Shown: in pieces, positions 1 through 5,930 of the stretch | How the letters are laid out: each line of letters begins with the position of its first letter | How positions within the stretch are numbered: the stretch's first letter is position 1 | DNA from: Candidatus Solincola jinzensis | GTDB lineage: Bacteria > Actinomycetota > Geothermincolia > Geothermincolales > RBG-13-55-18 | Direction of reading: 5' to 3' | Assembly (NCBI GenBank): GCA_015711875.1 | Contig: JACVJG010000121.1 | Location: 1-7,481 of the forward strand | DNA: 7,481 nucleotides | Position numbers and translations under genes: made by a program | The notes under the pieces: generated by a model | Database searches by the model: none | What the model was told of the DNA's origin: nothing | What the model saw: the letters and a program-made list of their open reading frames with translations, nothing else

Positions 1-605
1 TATTCCTCGCGCAGCTTTTCCTCCCCGTATCCTTTCTCCACGTGCACGTTGCACATGAGGATGAGGCGCCCCGCCAGGTGGTCGAAGGCGGCACAGTTCC
101 GCGTGAGCATGAACATCATTTCGGGGACTCCCAGGCCGCCCTGCGCGTGAAGCTCGATATCCTCGAGATAGGGGAGGAGGTCATACGCGAGGTAGCCCAC
201 CGCGCCGCCCGCAAAGGGCAGATCCTCCCCGCACCACGCGGCGCCGAGCCCCGCCATGAAATCGCAAAGGTAGAGGGCGGGATTGATGCCCTCCATGCGC
301 GCTTCGCTTCGCAGGGGGTTTTCCAGTATCCCATCATGGAAAACGATAACCGCCAGGGGTTCGCATCCGATGAAGGAATATCGTCCCCAGCGCTCTCCTC
401 CCTCCGCGCTCTCGAGCAGGAATGCGTGCTCGCCCCGGGCCAGCTTGAGGAAGGCGGTTACCGGCGTCTCGGTATCCGCGCTTACCGAACGGGATACCGT
501 CACTACCCCGTGGTTGCGCGCCAGGGCCACGAAATCCTCCTCGCCGGGACGGTAAATCCCTCTCATGCCGCCACCCGCACGTTCAACGCAGCTCGCTCCG
601 AACAT
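1..605 (-). CDS. trpE: Anthranilate synthase component I (TrpE), N-terminal part, cut by window edge
   Basis: TrpE converts chorismate to anthranilate, using ammonia supplied by the TrpG glutamine amidotransferase subunit, as the first committed step of tryptophan synthesis. I translated this minus-strand frame by hand; 201 codons are present and the chorismate-binding C-terminal domain lies outside the window. Recognisable blocks are LLES at residues 63-66 (part of the known tryptophan feedback pocket), the following GGERWGRYSFIG at 69-80, and GGAVGYLAYD at 133-142, all typical of the TrpE/PabB N-terminal domain. The LLES motif and the Trp attenuator upstream favour TrpE over PabB. The start at 605 was chosen because a perfect AGGAGG (611-616) sits 5 bases upstream; a second in-frame ATG at 566 has a poorer site. 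Feedback inhibition by tryptophan is inferred from the motif. Confidence 0.93.
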   Translation of the reverse strand, partial: MFGASCVERAGGGMRGIYRPGEEDFVALARNHGVVTVSRSVSADTETPVTAFLKLARGEHAFLLESAEGGERWGRYSFIGCEPLAVIVFHDGILENPLRSEARMEGINPALYLCDFMAGLGAAWCGEDLPFAGGAVGYLAYDLLPYLEDIELHAQGGLGVPEMMFMLTRNCAAFDHLAGRLILMCNVHVEKGYGEEKLREE

Positions 606-694
606 ACTGACCTCCTGATATCCTTGCGCCTGATCGCTTGGCCGAGAGGATCAAGTCAAATCCATATCGAACATCACCCCTGGTCCTTTGCGCC

Positions 695-732
695 TAAAAA
701 TATGAGGCCGTGCACCCCGGGTACACGGCCTC
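695..732 (-). terminator. Intrinsic terminator of the trp attenuator
   Basis: On the minus strand, positions 732-721 and 715-704 form a 12-bp GC-rich stem (one G-U pair) around a 5-base loop, followed directly by AUAUUUUU (703-696). This is a textbook rho-independent terminator. It lies between the leader peptide and trpE, about 90 bases before the trpE start, so it would stop transcription before the structural genes. Its 5' arm can pair instead with an upstream segment (749-759), which is what an attenuator requires. Confidence 0.93.
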
Positions 733-843
733 GTGAGGGCGGGAAAGAACAAGGCCGCGACCCTTAGAGAGGATTCACGGCCTTAACATCGTCTGAGTCG
801 GAAAATTCGCGCGGCGACCGGAGCCCTCTCTATGAGGGGCTCC
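721..843 (-). promoter_or_regulatory. trp leader switch region with competing RNA pairings
   Basis: Five competing pairings can be read on the minus-strand RNA. (1) 843-834 with 830-820: a 10-bp hairpin with one bulged A, starting inside the third Trp codon. (2) 832-825 with 772-765: UAGAGAGG with CCUCUCUA, 8 bp. (3) 784-775 with 760-751: 10 bp. (4) 759-749 with 734-724: 11 bp including two G-U pairs, the antiterminator. (5) 732-721 with 715-704: the terminator. Pairings 1 and 2 exclude each other, as do 2 and 3 (topologically), 3 and 4, and 4 and 5. Stalling at the Trp codons would favour 2 and 4, so readthrough. A ribosome reaching the stop codon would cover segment 832-825 and favour 3 and 5, so termination. 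The pairings are seen in the sequence; the order of events is inferred. Confidence 0.8.
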
Positions 844-877
844 ACCACCATCGCCTGCTGCGCGCTGATTCCTTCAT
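830..877 (-). CDS. trpL: trp operon leader peptide (TrpL), three consecutive Trp codons
   Basis: This is a 15-residue ORF, MKESARSRRWWWSPS, ending in TAG. The three adjacent TGG codons (850-842) are the signature of a ribosome-mediated attenuation leader, where shortage of charged tRNA-Trp stalls translation and prevents termination. It lies directly downstream of a near-consensus promoter, and the Trp codons abut the first leader hairpin. There is no Shine-Dalgarno sequence, and only 10 bases separate the -10 box from the ATG, so the transcript probably begins within a few bases of the start codon. The peptide itself is expected to be rapidly degraded and to have no function beyond its translation. 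Confidence 0.92.
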   Translation of the reverse strand: MKESARSRRWWWSPS

Positions 878-887
878 AGTGGTTGGG

Positions 888-916
888 ATTTTAAGGCAAG
901 AGGCTCCATCTGTCAA
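888..916 (-). promoter_or_regulatory. Promoter of the trp leader/trpE transcript
   Basis: The minus strand reads TTGACA (916-911), a 17-base spacer, then TAAAAT (893-888). This is a perfect -35 box, optimal spacing and a 5/6 match to TATAAT, so a housekeeping-sigma promoter. Transcription should start near position 880-883, only about 3-6 bases before the leader peptide ATG at 877. Confidence 0.88.
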
Positions 917-929
917 CCACCCGTATTGA

Positions 930-948
930 CTCATGATTTTTTCATGAG
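930..948. promoter_or_regulatory. Inverted repeat upstream of the trp promoter
   Basis: CTCATGA (930-936) and TCATGAG (942-948) are perfect 7-base inverted arms around five T residues. The repeat ends 13 bases upstream of the -35 box of the trp promoter. It could be a regulator binding site or, through its A-tract on the minus strand, an upstream promoter element. No U-tract follows either arm, so it is not a terminator. Its function is not known. Confidence 0.4.
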
Positions 949-1708
949 GCACCTGGAACTGCCCGCCGCGCTATTCTTTCACCAGAATAAAACACCATTT
1001 CAGGAACCATCGGCCGTTCTTCCCTGCGTACCAGACATCTTGACGGCAAACGCCGTAGGGGCGGGACCATGGCCACCGATCCGCTCCGCCAGGGTTCGTT
1101 GCCTCAAAATACAATCTGCTCGAAGCGGGACGCCGAAAACCCCCTCGCAGGCCAGATGTACTGGAGGCGAGGGAAGTGAAGCAGGGTCTTACGAACCAAC
1201 AAACCCATAGCAACTCCGTTTCAGGTGGCTTCAAGTCTCCGTAGGTCCTGTTCAAACCATCGAATAGGGAAAGGGCAGATGGATCCGCTCCTGAACCCCA
1301 TACGAATCAGCCAGCTTTTGCGCGAGCTGGTTGAAGGTATAGTTAAGGAAAGGGCGGGTGGCCGCAAAAGAAAGGCTCGGATCCGCGGCGAGGGGAAGGG
1401 ATAACCGCTGCCGAAAGAGGTCGGGGCCTGCCGCGCCTCGACTGCCCTTGCCCATCTCGACCGTTTAGGACAGGGCACCATTACCCTCAGGGTGACAGAC
1501 GGAGTCGATCCTCTTGCGGGAAAGCCCCAACCTCTGCCCCTCGCGGATCGCGACCAGACGGCGGAAAACCCCCTGAAAAGCCTGGGATGCTCCAGGGGAT
1601 TTCCCGCCCCTTCATACAAACAGGCGCGAGCGGTCTTCATTATCGTGATGAAACTGCCGATAACTTTCTTGACTCGATGGGCAAGCTTCCTGCCGCTTGC
1701 TTGCGTAT
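949..1708. other. Gap without a convincing gene, possibly with decayed coding remnants
   Basis: About 760 bases between the trp promoter and the pilin gene. Open frames exist on both strands but none has a good ribosome binding site or a protein I recognise. Two short frames on opposite strands overlap: a minus-strand frame of 67 codons (1455-1252) containing FNQLAQKLADSYGVQ, and a plus-strand frame of 41 codons starting at 1279 (MDPLLNPIRISQLLRELVEG) and ending with TAA at about 1402. At most one can be real. A 6-bp inverted repeat, GCAAGC (1681-1686) and GCTTGC (1695-1700), lies just before the pilin gene. I see no RNA gene or insertion-sequence ends here. Confidence 0.5.
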
Positions 1709-2044
1709 ATGAATAGGGAAAACGCCTTTACGCTCATAGAGCTGATGATCGTCATCCTGATCGTCGGCATCCTCGTGGGCATAGCCGTCCCCGTGTTCGT
1801 GAGCGCGCGCTCATCCAGCGAGGAGAAGGTCTGCCAGGCCAACCTCAGGATGATGAAATCCGCCGCCAACGTCTACGGCGCGTCCTGCGAAAGCTATCCT
1901 ACTGCTATTTCCGACTTATACCCGGATTATCTGCAGCAGATTCCGGTCTGCCCCGCCGACCGCTCGGGATCGTACATGATATCATCCGGCGGAGGCGATA
2001 ACATGCCCACCTTTTCCTGCACCTTCCATCACTTTGAGTTCTGA
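1709..2044 (+). CDS. Type IV pilin-like / type II secretion pseudopilin
   Basis: The 111-residue protein begins with a short charged leader, MNRENA, then FTLIELMIVILIVGILVGIA, the class III prepilin cleavage and methylation motif with Glu at mature position 5 (residue 11) and a hydrophobic helix to about residue 31. A prepilin peptidase would cut before F7; the -1 residue is Ala, not the usual Gly. The rest is a small soluble domain with Cys42, Cys60, Cys81 and Cys104; the C-terminal pattern (YPTAISDLYP, then PVCP and SCTFHH) is common in minor pseudopilins. The subunit would sit in the inner membrane and enter a pilus or pseudopilus. I chose ATG 1709 over the in-frame TTG at 1697 because it gives the shortest standard leader, but neither has a clear ribosome binding site. 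No assembly genes are nearby, so it is an orphan subunit here. Confidence 0.88.
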   Translation: MNRENAFTLIELMIVILIVGILVGIAVPVFVSARSSSEEKVCQANLRMMKSAANVYGASCESYPTAISDLYPDYLQQIPVCPADRSGSYMISSGGGDNMPTFSCTFHHFEF

Positions 2045-2081
2045 ACCGCAGGAAAGAGTTTGGTTGGTAACGGGGATGGCG

Positions 2082-3320
2082 TCAGGGCCTTTCCACCACC
2101 GTGGCGATGCCCACGCCCCCGCCGCCGCACAGGGTCTGGAGCCCGTATCTTATCCCGTGCCGCCGCATGTAGTGCACCATCTCCGTGAAATATAGAACCC
2201 CCGTGCAGCCTATGGGGTGCCCGATGGCGCAGGCGCCCCCTGTAGGGTTGATGCGCGGGTCGTCGAACTCCAGGCCGAACTCAATGCAGAAGGCGAGCAC
2301 GGGGGAGACGAAAGCCTCGTTGGGCTCGAATACGCCCACGTCGTCCATGGTGATGCCCGCGCGGTCCAGGGCCTTATGCATGGCGGGCACCGGCCCCAGG
2401 AGCATGATCAGGGGCTCCGAGCCCGCCACAGCGGTGGAGACGACGCGCGCCAGCGGCTCGAGCCCCAGCTCCTCGGCCTTCTCGGCGGTCATGAGCATGG
2501 CGGCCGCTGCTCCGTCCACGATGGCCGACGAGGTGGCGGCGGTGACGGTGCCGTCGTCACGGAAGCGCGGAGGCAGGGAGCGTATCTTCGCCAGGGCCGC
2601 CTCGGGGTCGTCGACCGCCTGGGCGCGCGGGGGCTCGTCGAACTCCACCAGGCGTTTTTCGCCCCCCTCTCCCTCCACCTCCACCGGGATGACGCGCTTG
2701 CGGTATTCCTCTACATCGCGCATGGCCAGCACCGCTTTCTGGTGGCTCCAGAGGGCGAAGCGGTCCATGTCCTCGCGGTCTAGGTTATAGCGGTCGGCGA
2801 GCATCTGGGCGCTGACGCCCATGGGCGCAAGGGCGGCGCGCTCCATGGCCCTGGGGTGTATGGAGACCGGCAACCCGGCCTGCAGCGCCACCTGGAAGTC
2901 GGAGCCCATGCCGTAATGGCTCATGCTCTCCACGCCCGCGGCGATGGCGATATCGCCTGCCCCGCACATCAGCGCGTGAGCCTGGGAGTTGATGGCCTGC
3001 AGGCCCGCGTTGCAGTAACGGTTGCATGTCCATCCCGCCACCTCCTCGGGCAGGTCGGCCGCGAGAACCCCGATGCGCCCCACGTTGAGCCCCTGCTCCC
3101 CGATCTGGCTCAGGCAGCCCACCGCCACGTCCTCTATGGAGGCCTCCTCGAAGGCGGGAGCCTTCTCCTTCACGCGATCCACCAGCCCGCGCAGGACCGT
3201 CGCCAGCAGGTGCTGGGCGGAGACGTTCGAGAACACCCCGCCCTTGGCCGCCCCCGCCCATCCCGACCTGCCGGTGGGCGTGCGCACCGCCTCGACCACC
3301 ACCACTTCCTTGAGCTCCAT
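2082..3320 (-). CDS. Thiolase family protein (acetyl-CoA acyltransferase type)
   Basis: The 412-residue length is normal for a thiolase, which cleaves 3-ketoacyl-CoA with CoA to give acetyl-CoA and a shortened acyl-CoA, or runs in reverse as a condensing enzyme. Key elements are all present: the nucleophile Cys103 in NRYCNAGLQAI, GVESMS at 129-134, GTVTAATSSAIVDGAAA at 257-273, NEAF at 334-337, the GHP histidine at 368 in GGACAIGHPIGCTG, and the second catalytic Cys398 in LCGGGG. An upstream in-frame ATG (3371) was rejected because ATG 3320 has a strong AAAGGAGG site 4 bases upstream. The acyl-CoA ligase further upstream on the same strand suggests a role in degrading an activated carboxylic acid; the substrate cannot be read from the sequence. 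It ends 37 bases from the convergent pilin gene, and I see no terminator hairpin between them. Confidence 0.92.
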   Translation of the reverse strand: MELKEVVVVEAVRTPTGRSGWAGAAKGGVFSNVSAQHLLATVLRGLVDRVKEKAPAFEEASIEDVAVGCLSQIGEQGLNVGRIGVLAADLPEEVAGWTCNRYCNAGLQAINSQAHALMCGAGDIAIAAGVESMSHYGMGSDFQVALQAGLPVSIHPRAMERAALAPMGVSAQMLADRYNLDREDMDRFALWSHQKAVLAMRDVEEYRKRVIPVEVEGEGGEKRLVEFDEPPRAQAVDDPEAALAKIRSLPPRFRDDGTVTAATSSAIVDGAAAAMLMTAEKAEELGLEPLARVVSTAVAGSEPLIMLLGPVPAMHKALDRAGITMDDVGVFEPNEAFVSPVLAFCIEFGLEFDDPRINPTGGACAIGHPIGCTGVLYFTEMVHYMRRHGIRYGLQTLCGGGGVGIATVVERP

Positions 3321-3780
3321 GGGTCCTCCTTTCCAGAGTTCATTCCTTGGATCCTGCTCGCGCGCGAACAAGCTTTCATCGGCTTCTCAAGCACAGGCTT
3401 TGCCCTCGATTCAGAGTTCGCGCCCTTGACGCTTCCTGCTGATCAAAGTATGGGAAAACGATATCTGTGACCTCACTCGATGAATTGTTAAGTCTCCCCT
3501 TCCCCTTTCCACGGCCTGCAGCCTTACACGCCTGGTGTTTTCAATCATCCGCTGCCCCCGGTTTTCGTGGGAGACATCTCCGAGGAACAAGTGCCCCTCG
3601 CAACCTTGCGTTTTACGACCACTGCCCCCGGCTGCAAGAGGCCGTTCTTGCCGTCGCGAGCTGGCCGGCACTTCTCTTAACGCCTGCTCGCGGGCCTCGC
3701 GACGAGCATGCAGAGTCGATGTTCGAGTCCTGTAAGGGAAACCACCGTTTCCTCGATGCGACCGGCATGGCCTTTGCCCG
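3321..3780. other. Gap without a gene between thiolase and acyl-CoA ligase
   Basis: 460 bases holding only the thiolase ribosome binding site (3325-3332) and no convincing gene. Frames of up to 138 codons exist on both strands, but their translations are rich in Arg, Ser and Pro with no recognisable motif. A perfect 6-bp hairpin, GGAAAC-CACC-GTTTCC (3737-3752), lies about 30 bases past the ligase stop on the minus strand, but no T-run follows on either strand. No clear promoter for the thiolase could be identified, so whether it is co-transcribed with the ligase is open. Confidence 0.55.
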
Positions 3781-5646
3781 TCAGCCCTTCCTTTCCACGT
3801 CTTTCCAGTAACGTTTTTCCAGCTCACGCTTGATTATCTTGCCGTCTATGTGGCGCGGCAGCTCATCCAGTATCTCCACCTTGGCGGGAAGCAGGTATCC
3901 GCGCAGCCCCTGCTCGCGGCAGAAGGCCAGGATCTCCTCTTCGCCCGCCTCCGCCCCCTCACACAGTTGTACGCAGGCCACGGCGACCTCCCCGAGGTCG
4001 GGATGGGGCATGCTCACCACCGCGGCGTCGAAGACGGCTGGATGGCGCAGCAGGACCCCCTCTATCTCCAGGGGATATACGTTCACGCCGCCGGTGATGA
4101 TCATCTCCTTGAGCCTGCCCGTCAGGTAGAGGAAGCCGGCCTCGTCCAAGAACCCCAGCAGGCCGTCGTCGTACCATTCCCTGCCGTCGATGATGCGCAG
4201 GGACTCGTGCAGGCGGTCCTCGGAGCCGGGATAACGCAGGGTGAGGGTGGAGGCGGTGCGGCCCATGACCTTGCCGATCTCGTTGGGTCGTGCCCACCTT
4301 CCCTCATCCTCGATATATATGCCAAGGTCCCCGCAACGGGCCTTGCCCACGCTGTTTATGCGCACGGGATTCTCCTGGTAGTCCTCGGGCAGCAGGATGG
4401 TGATGATAGCCGTCTCCGAGCTGCCGTAGTACTCGCTGAAGACGGGGCCCGGCGCCCCCTGTCGCTGGAAGAGGGCGTTGATGTCCCGCTTGACATGCGG
4501 GGGGCAGGGCGCGGCGGCGCAGATGAGAGAACGCATATAGGAGAGGTCGTATTTGCTCTTCACCTCGTCGGGCAGGGCAAGTACCCTCTGCAGGATGGTG
4601 GGAGCCACGAAGGCCCAGTTGACGCGCTCTTTCTCTATGAGGCGAAGCCATTCCTCGGCGTCGAAACGGCGCATGAAGATCCCCGTGGCGCCCAGTAGGA
4701 AACAGGGCGCCCAGCCGGCGGCGGTGCCGGCGTGATAGACGGGGGTGACGATGAGCGTGCGGATGTTCCTGGAGACGGGGTCGCATATGCGGTCCCCCCC
4801 GAACCAGGCGAAATAGCTGAAGGCCTTGATGTTGTAGGGGAGGAAGTTCTCGAAGGACTCGCGAGGCGCCTCCGCGAGGTCGGAGAGGGCGTAGCTGAGG
4901 CTGTCGTAGAGGTTGGAGCTTTTGGGGGTGCCGGTGGTGCCGCCGCTGTAGGGGTTGAGGGAGGCCAGGAAATTGACCTCCGGGAGCGTGGCGGGGCTGC
5001 CAGCGATAAGATCCTCATAGGAGAGCACCCCTTCGGGCGGCGGAGCCTCGCCTCCGATCATCACCAGATGCTCCGTCCCCTGCAGGCGCTCGCGTATGGC
5101 CTGGATCTCCGGCAGGAAATCGGCATCGAAGACGAACACCTTAGGGCTCCTGAGGTTTATGGTCTTGAGCAATTCCTCGCCCGTGAGGTGCCAGTTCACG
5201 AAGGGCATAGGTGAGCCGATGAGGCTGGTGGCGTTTAGGATCTCAAGGAAAGGGGCGCCGTTATGTATCATCACCGCCGCGCGGTCCCTGGGTTTGACTC
5301 CCAAGGCCTGCAGGGCGTTGGCCAGCCTCAGCACGCGGTCCTTGAGCTCCCGGTAAGTGTACCTCTTCTCTCCGTCCACCGCCGCTTCACGGTCGCCCAG
5401 CACCTCCCACAGCGCCAGGGGCAGGTTGGGGGCTATCTTCCCCACCCTCACCTTCCCCAGGTCGCGCAGGTTCTTGAGCAGGCCCTGCCCGCCTGAGAAT
5501 ATCTTCCACACTATCAGCCAGGTGTTGCGTCCCCCGCCCCACTGCTGCTTGAAGGTGCGCCCCAGCCCCTTGGCCTCCTCCATGCGCAGCAGTGGCGGCA
5601 GCGCTTTCAGCAGACCCGACAGGCTTTTCTCCGCCGTGACTCCCAT
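3781..5646 (-). CDS. AMP-forming acyl-CoA synthetase (FadD-like acid-CoA ligase)
   Basis: This 621-residue ANL-superfamily enzyme activates a carboxylic acid with ATP to an acyl-adenylate and then to its CoA thioester. Visible motifs are the P-loop YSGGTTGTPKSS at 233-244, TPVYHAG at 301-307, EYYGSSE at 405-411, YDDGLLGFLDEAGFLYLTGR at 492-511, KEMIITGGVNVYPLEIE at 513-529, and the C-terminal lysine K603 in HIDGKIIKREL that catalyses adenylation. Two departures stand out: PKSS in place of the common PKG after the P-loop, and a stretch between the P-loop and TPVYH about 20-25 residues longer than in typical FadD. The first 80 residues precede the core domain and may help associate with membrane or partners. 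ATG 5646 has GGGAGGG (5652-5658) 5 bases upstream. The acid could be a long-chain fatty acid, an aromatic acid or a steroid side chain. Confidence 0.93.
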   Translation of the reverse strand: MGVTAEKSLSGLLKALPPLLRMEEAKGLGRTFKQQWGGGRNTWLIVWKIFSGGQGLLKNLRDLGKVRVGKIAPNLPLALWEVLGDREAAVDGEKRYTYRELKDRVLRLANALQALGVKPRDRAAVMIHNGAPFLEILNATSLIGSPMPFVNWHLTGEELLKTINLRSPKVFVFDADFLPEIQAIRERLQGTEHLVMIGGEAPPPEGVLSYEDLIAGSPATLPEVNFLASLNPYSGGTTGTPKSSNLYDSLSYALSDLAEAPRESFENFLPYNIKAFSYFAWFGGDRICDPVSRNIRTLIVTPVYHAGTAAGWAPCFLLGATGIFMRRFDAEEWLRLIEKERVNWAFVAPTILQRVLALPDEVKSKYDLSYMRSLICAAAPCPPHVKRDINALFQRQGAPGPVFSEYYGSSETAIITILLPEDYQENPVRINSVGKARCGDLGIYIEDEGRWARPNEIGKVMGRTASTLTLRYPGSEDRLHESLRIIDGREWYDDGLLGFLDEAGFLYLTGRLKEMIITGGVNVYPLEIEGVLLRHPAVFDAAVVSMPHPDLGEVAVACVQLCEGAEAGEEEILAFCREQGLRGYLLPAKVEILDELPRHIDGKIIKRELEKRYWKDVERKG

Positions 5647-5669
5647 CGGTACCCTCCCTTCCGACGGAC

Positions 5670-5683
5670 CCGCCTCGAGGCGG
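5670..5683. promoter_or_regulatory. 14-bp perfect palindrome before the acyl-CoA ligase gene
   Basis: CCGCCTCGAGGCGG is a perfect 14-base palindrome located 11 bases upstream of the ligase ribosome binding site and 23 bases before its start codon. This position suits a repressor operator, for example of a TetR-type fatty-acid regulator, or a small 5'-UTR hairpin. No convincing promoter boxes were found around it, so the role is inferred from symmetry and position only. Confidence 0.4.
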
Positions 5684-5798
5684 ATGGATGAACGCCCGGC
5701 GTCGATGTTGCGGTGTCACTGGCGCGAAGCGCGGGTGCGTATGGGGCTGGAAAGATGCTACGGTACCACAAGGATAATACGGCACGCGCCCCCTTTCC

Positions 5799-5816
5799 AC
5801 CCCCAGGCATGGGGGT
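5799..5816. repeat. Short perfect hairpin beside the duplicated repeat
   Basis: ACCCCC (5799-5804) and GGGGGT (5811-5816) are perfect 6-base inverted arms around AGGCAT. The right half runs into the first copy of the duplicated element described next, so it may be one edge of that element. No T-run follows, so it is not a terminator. Confidence 0.45.
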
Positions 5817-5930
5817 CAGGCCTCGCCTGGTGCCTGGGCGAGGGGACAAGCATGAGGCATTGGGTCAAGGCATCGGGGTCGGTCGGCTTCAGGGTCGAAC
5901 TTCGCCTGGTGCCTGGTCGAGGGGACAAGC
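5806..5930. repeat. Degenerate tandem pair of a hairpin-bearing repeat (REP-like)
   Basis: Two copies of a 29-base unit differ at one position: 5823-5851 and 5902-5930, 79 bases apart. The shared core includes TCGCCTGGTGCCTGG followed by CGAGGGGACAAGC. A second conserved block, GGCAT-G/C-GGGGTC, precedes each copy (5806-5817 and 5869-5880), so the repeat unit is longer, with about 16 extra bases in the second copy. Copy 1 can form a 7-bp hairpin (CCTCGCC 5821-5827 with GGCGAGG 5837-5843); copy 2 forms only a weaker stem. This resembles intergenic REP/MITE-type elements. No transposase is present in the window, so mobility is conjecture. Confidence 0.6.

Noticed and set aside
42..767. A 241-codon plus-strand open frame.
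   Set aside because: It is antisense to trpE and the trp attenuator. The minus-strand translation is clearly TrpE, and the plus-strand protein shows no recognisable motif.
606..880. A T-box riboswitch as the control of trpE.
   Set aside because: The conserved T-box sequence (AGGGTGGNACCGCG) is absent; AAGGGTCGCGGCC at 753-765 on the minus strand is only a superficial match. The Trp-codon leader explains the region better.
2856..3470. A 204-codon plus-strand open frame across the thiolase start.
   Set aside because: It overlaps the thiolase coding sequence in antisense and has no similarity to a known family that I can see.
3715..3735. GTTCGAGTCC (3721-3730), which resembles a tRNA T-loop.
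   Set aside because: The flanking bases do not form a 5-bp T-stem, and no matching anticodon, D or acceptor arms could be placed on either strand.
3737..3752. A terminator for the acyl-CoA ligase gene.
   Set aside because: The 6-bp hairpin is perfect, but no T-run follows on the minus strand.
3411..3827. A 138-codon minus-strand frame in the gap before the thiolase.
   Set aside because: It overlaps the end of the acyl-CoA ligase, and its translation is Arg/Ser-rich with no motif and no good ribosome binding site.
5806..5930. A CRISPR array, suggested by the 29-base repeat.
   Set aside because: There are only two imperfect copies, the intervening sequence contains a second repeated block, and no cas genes are nearby.
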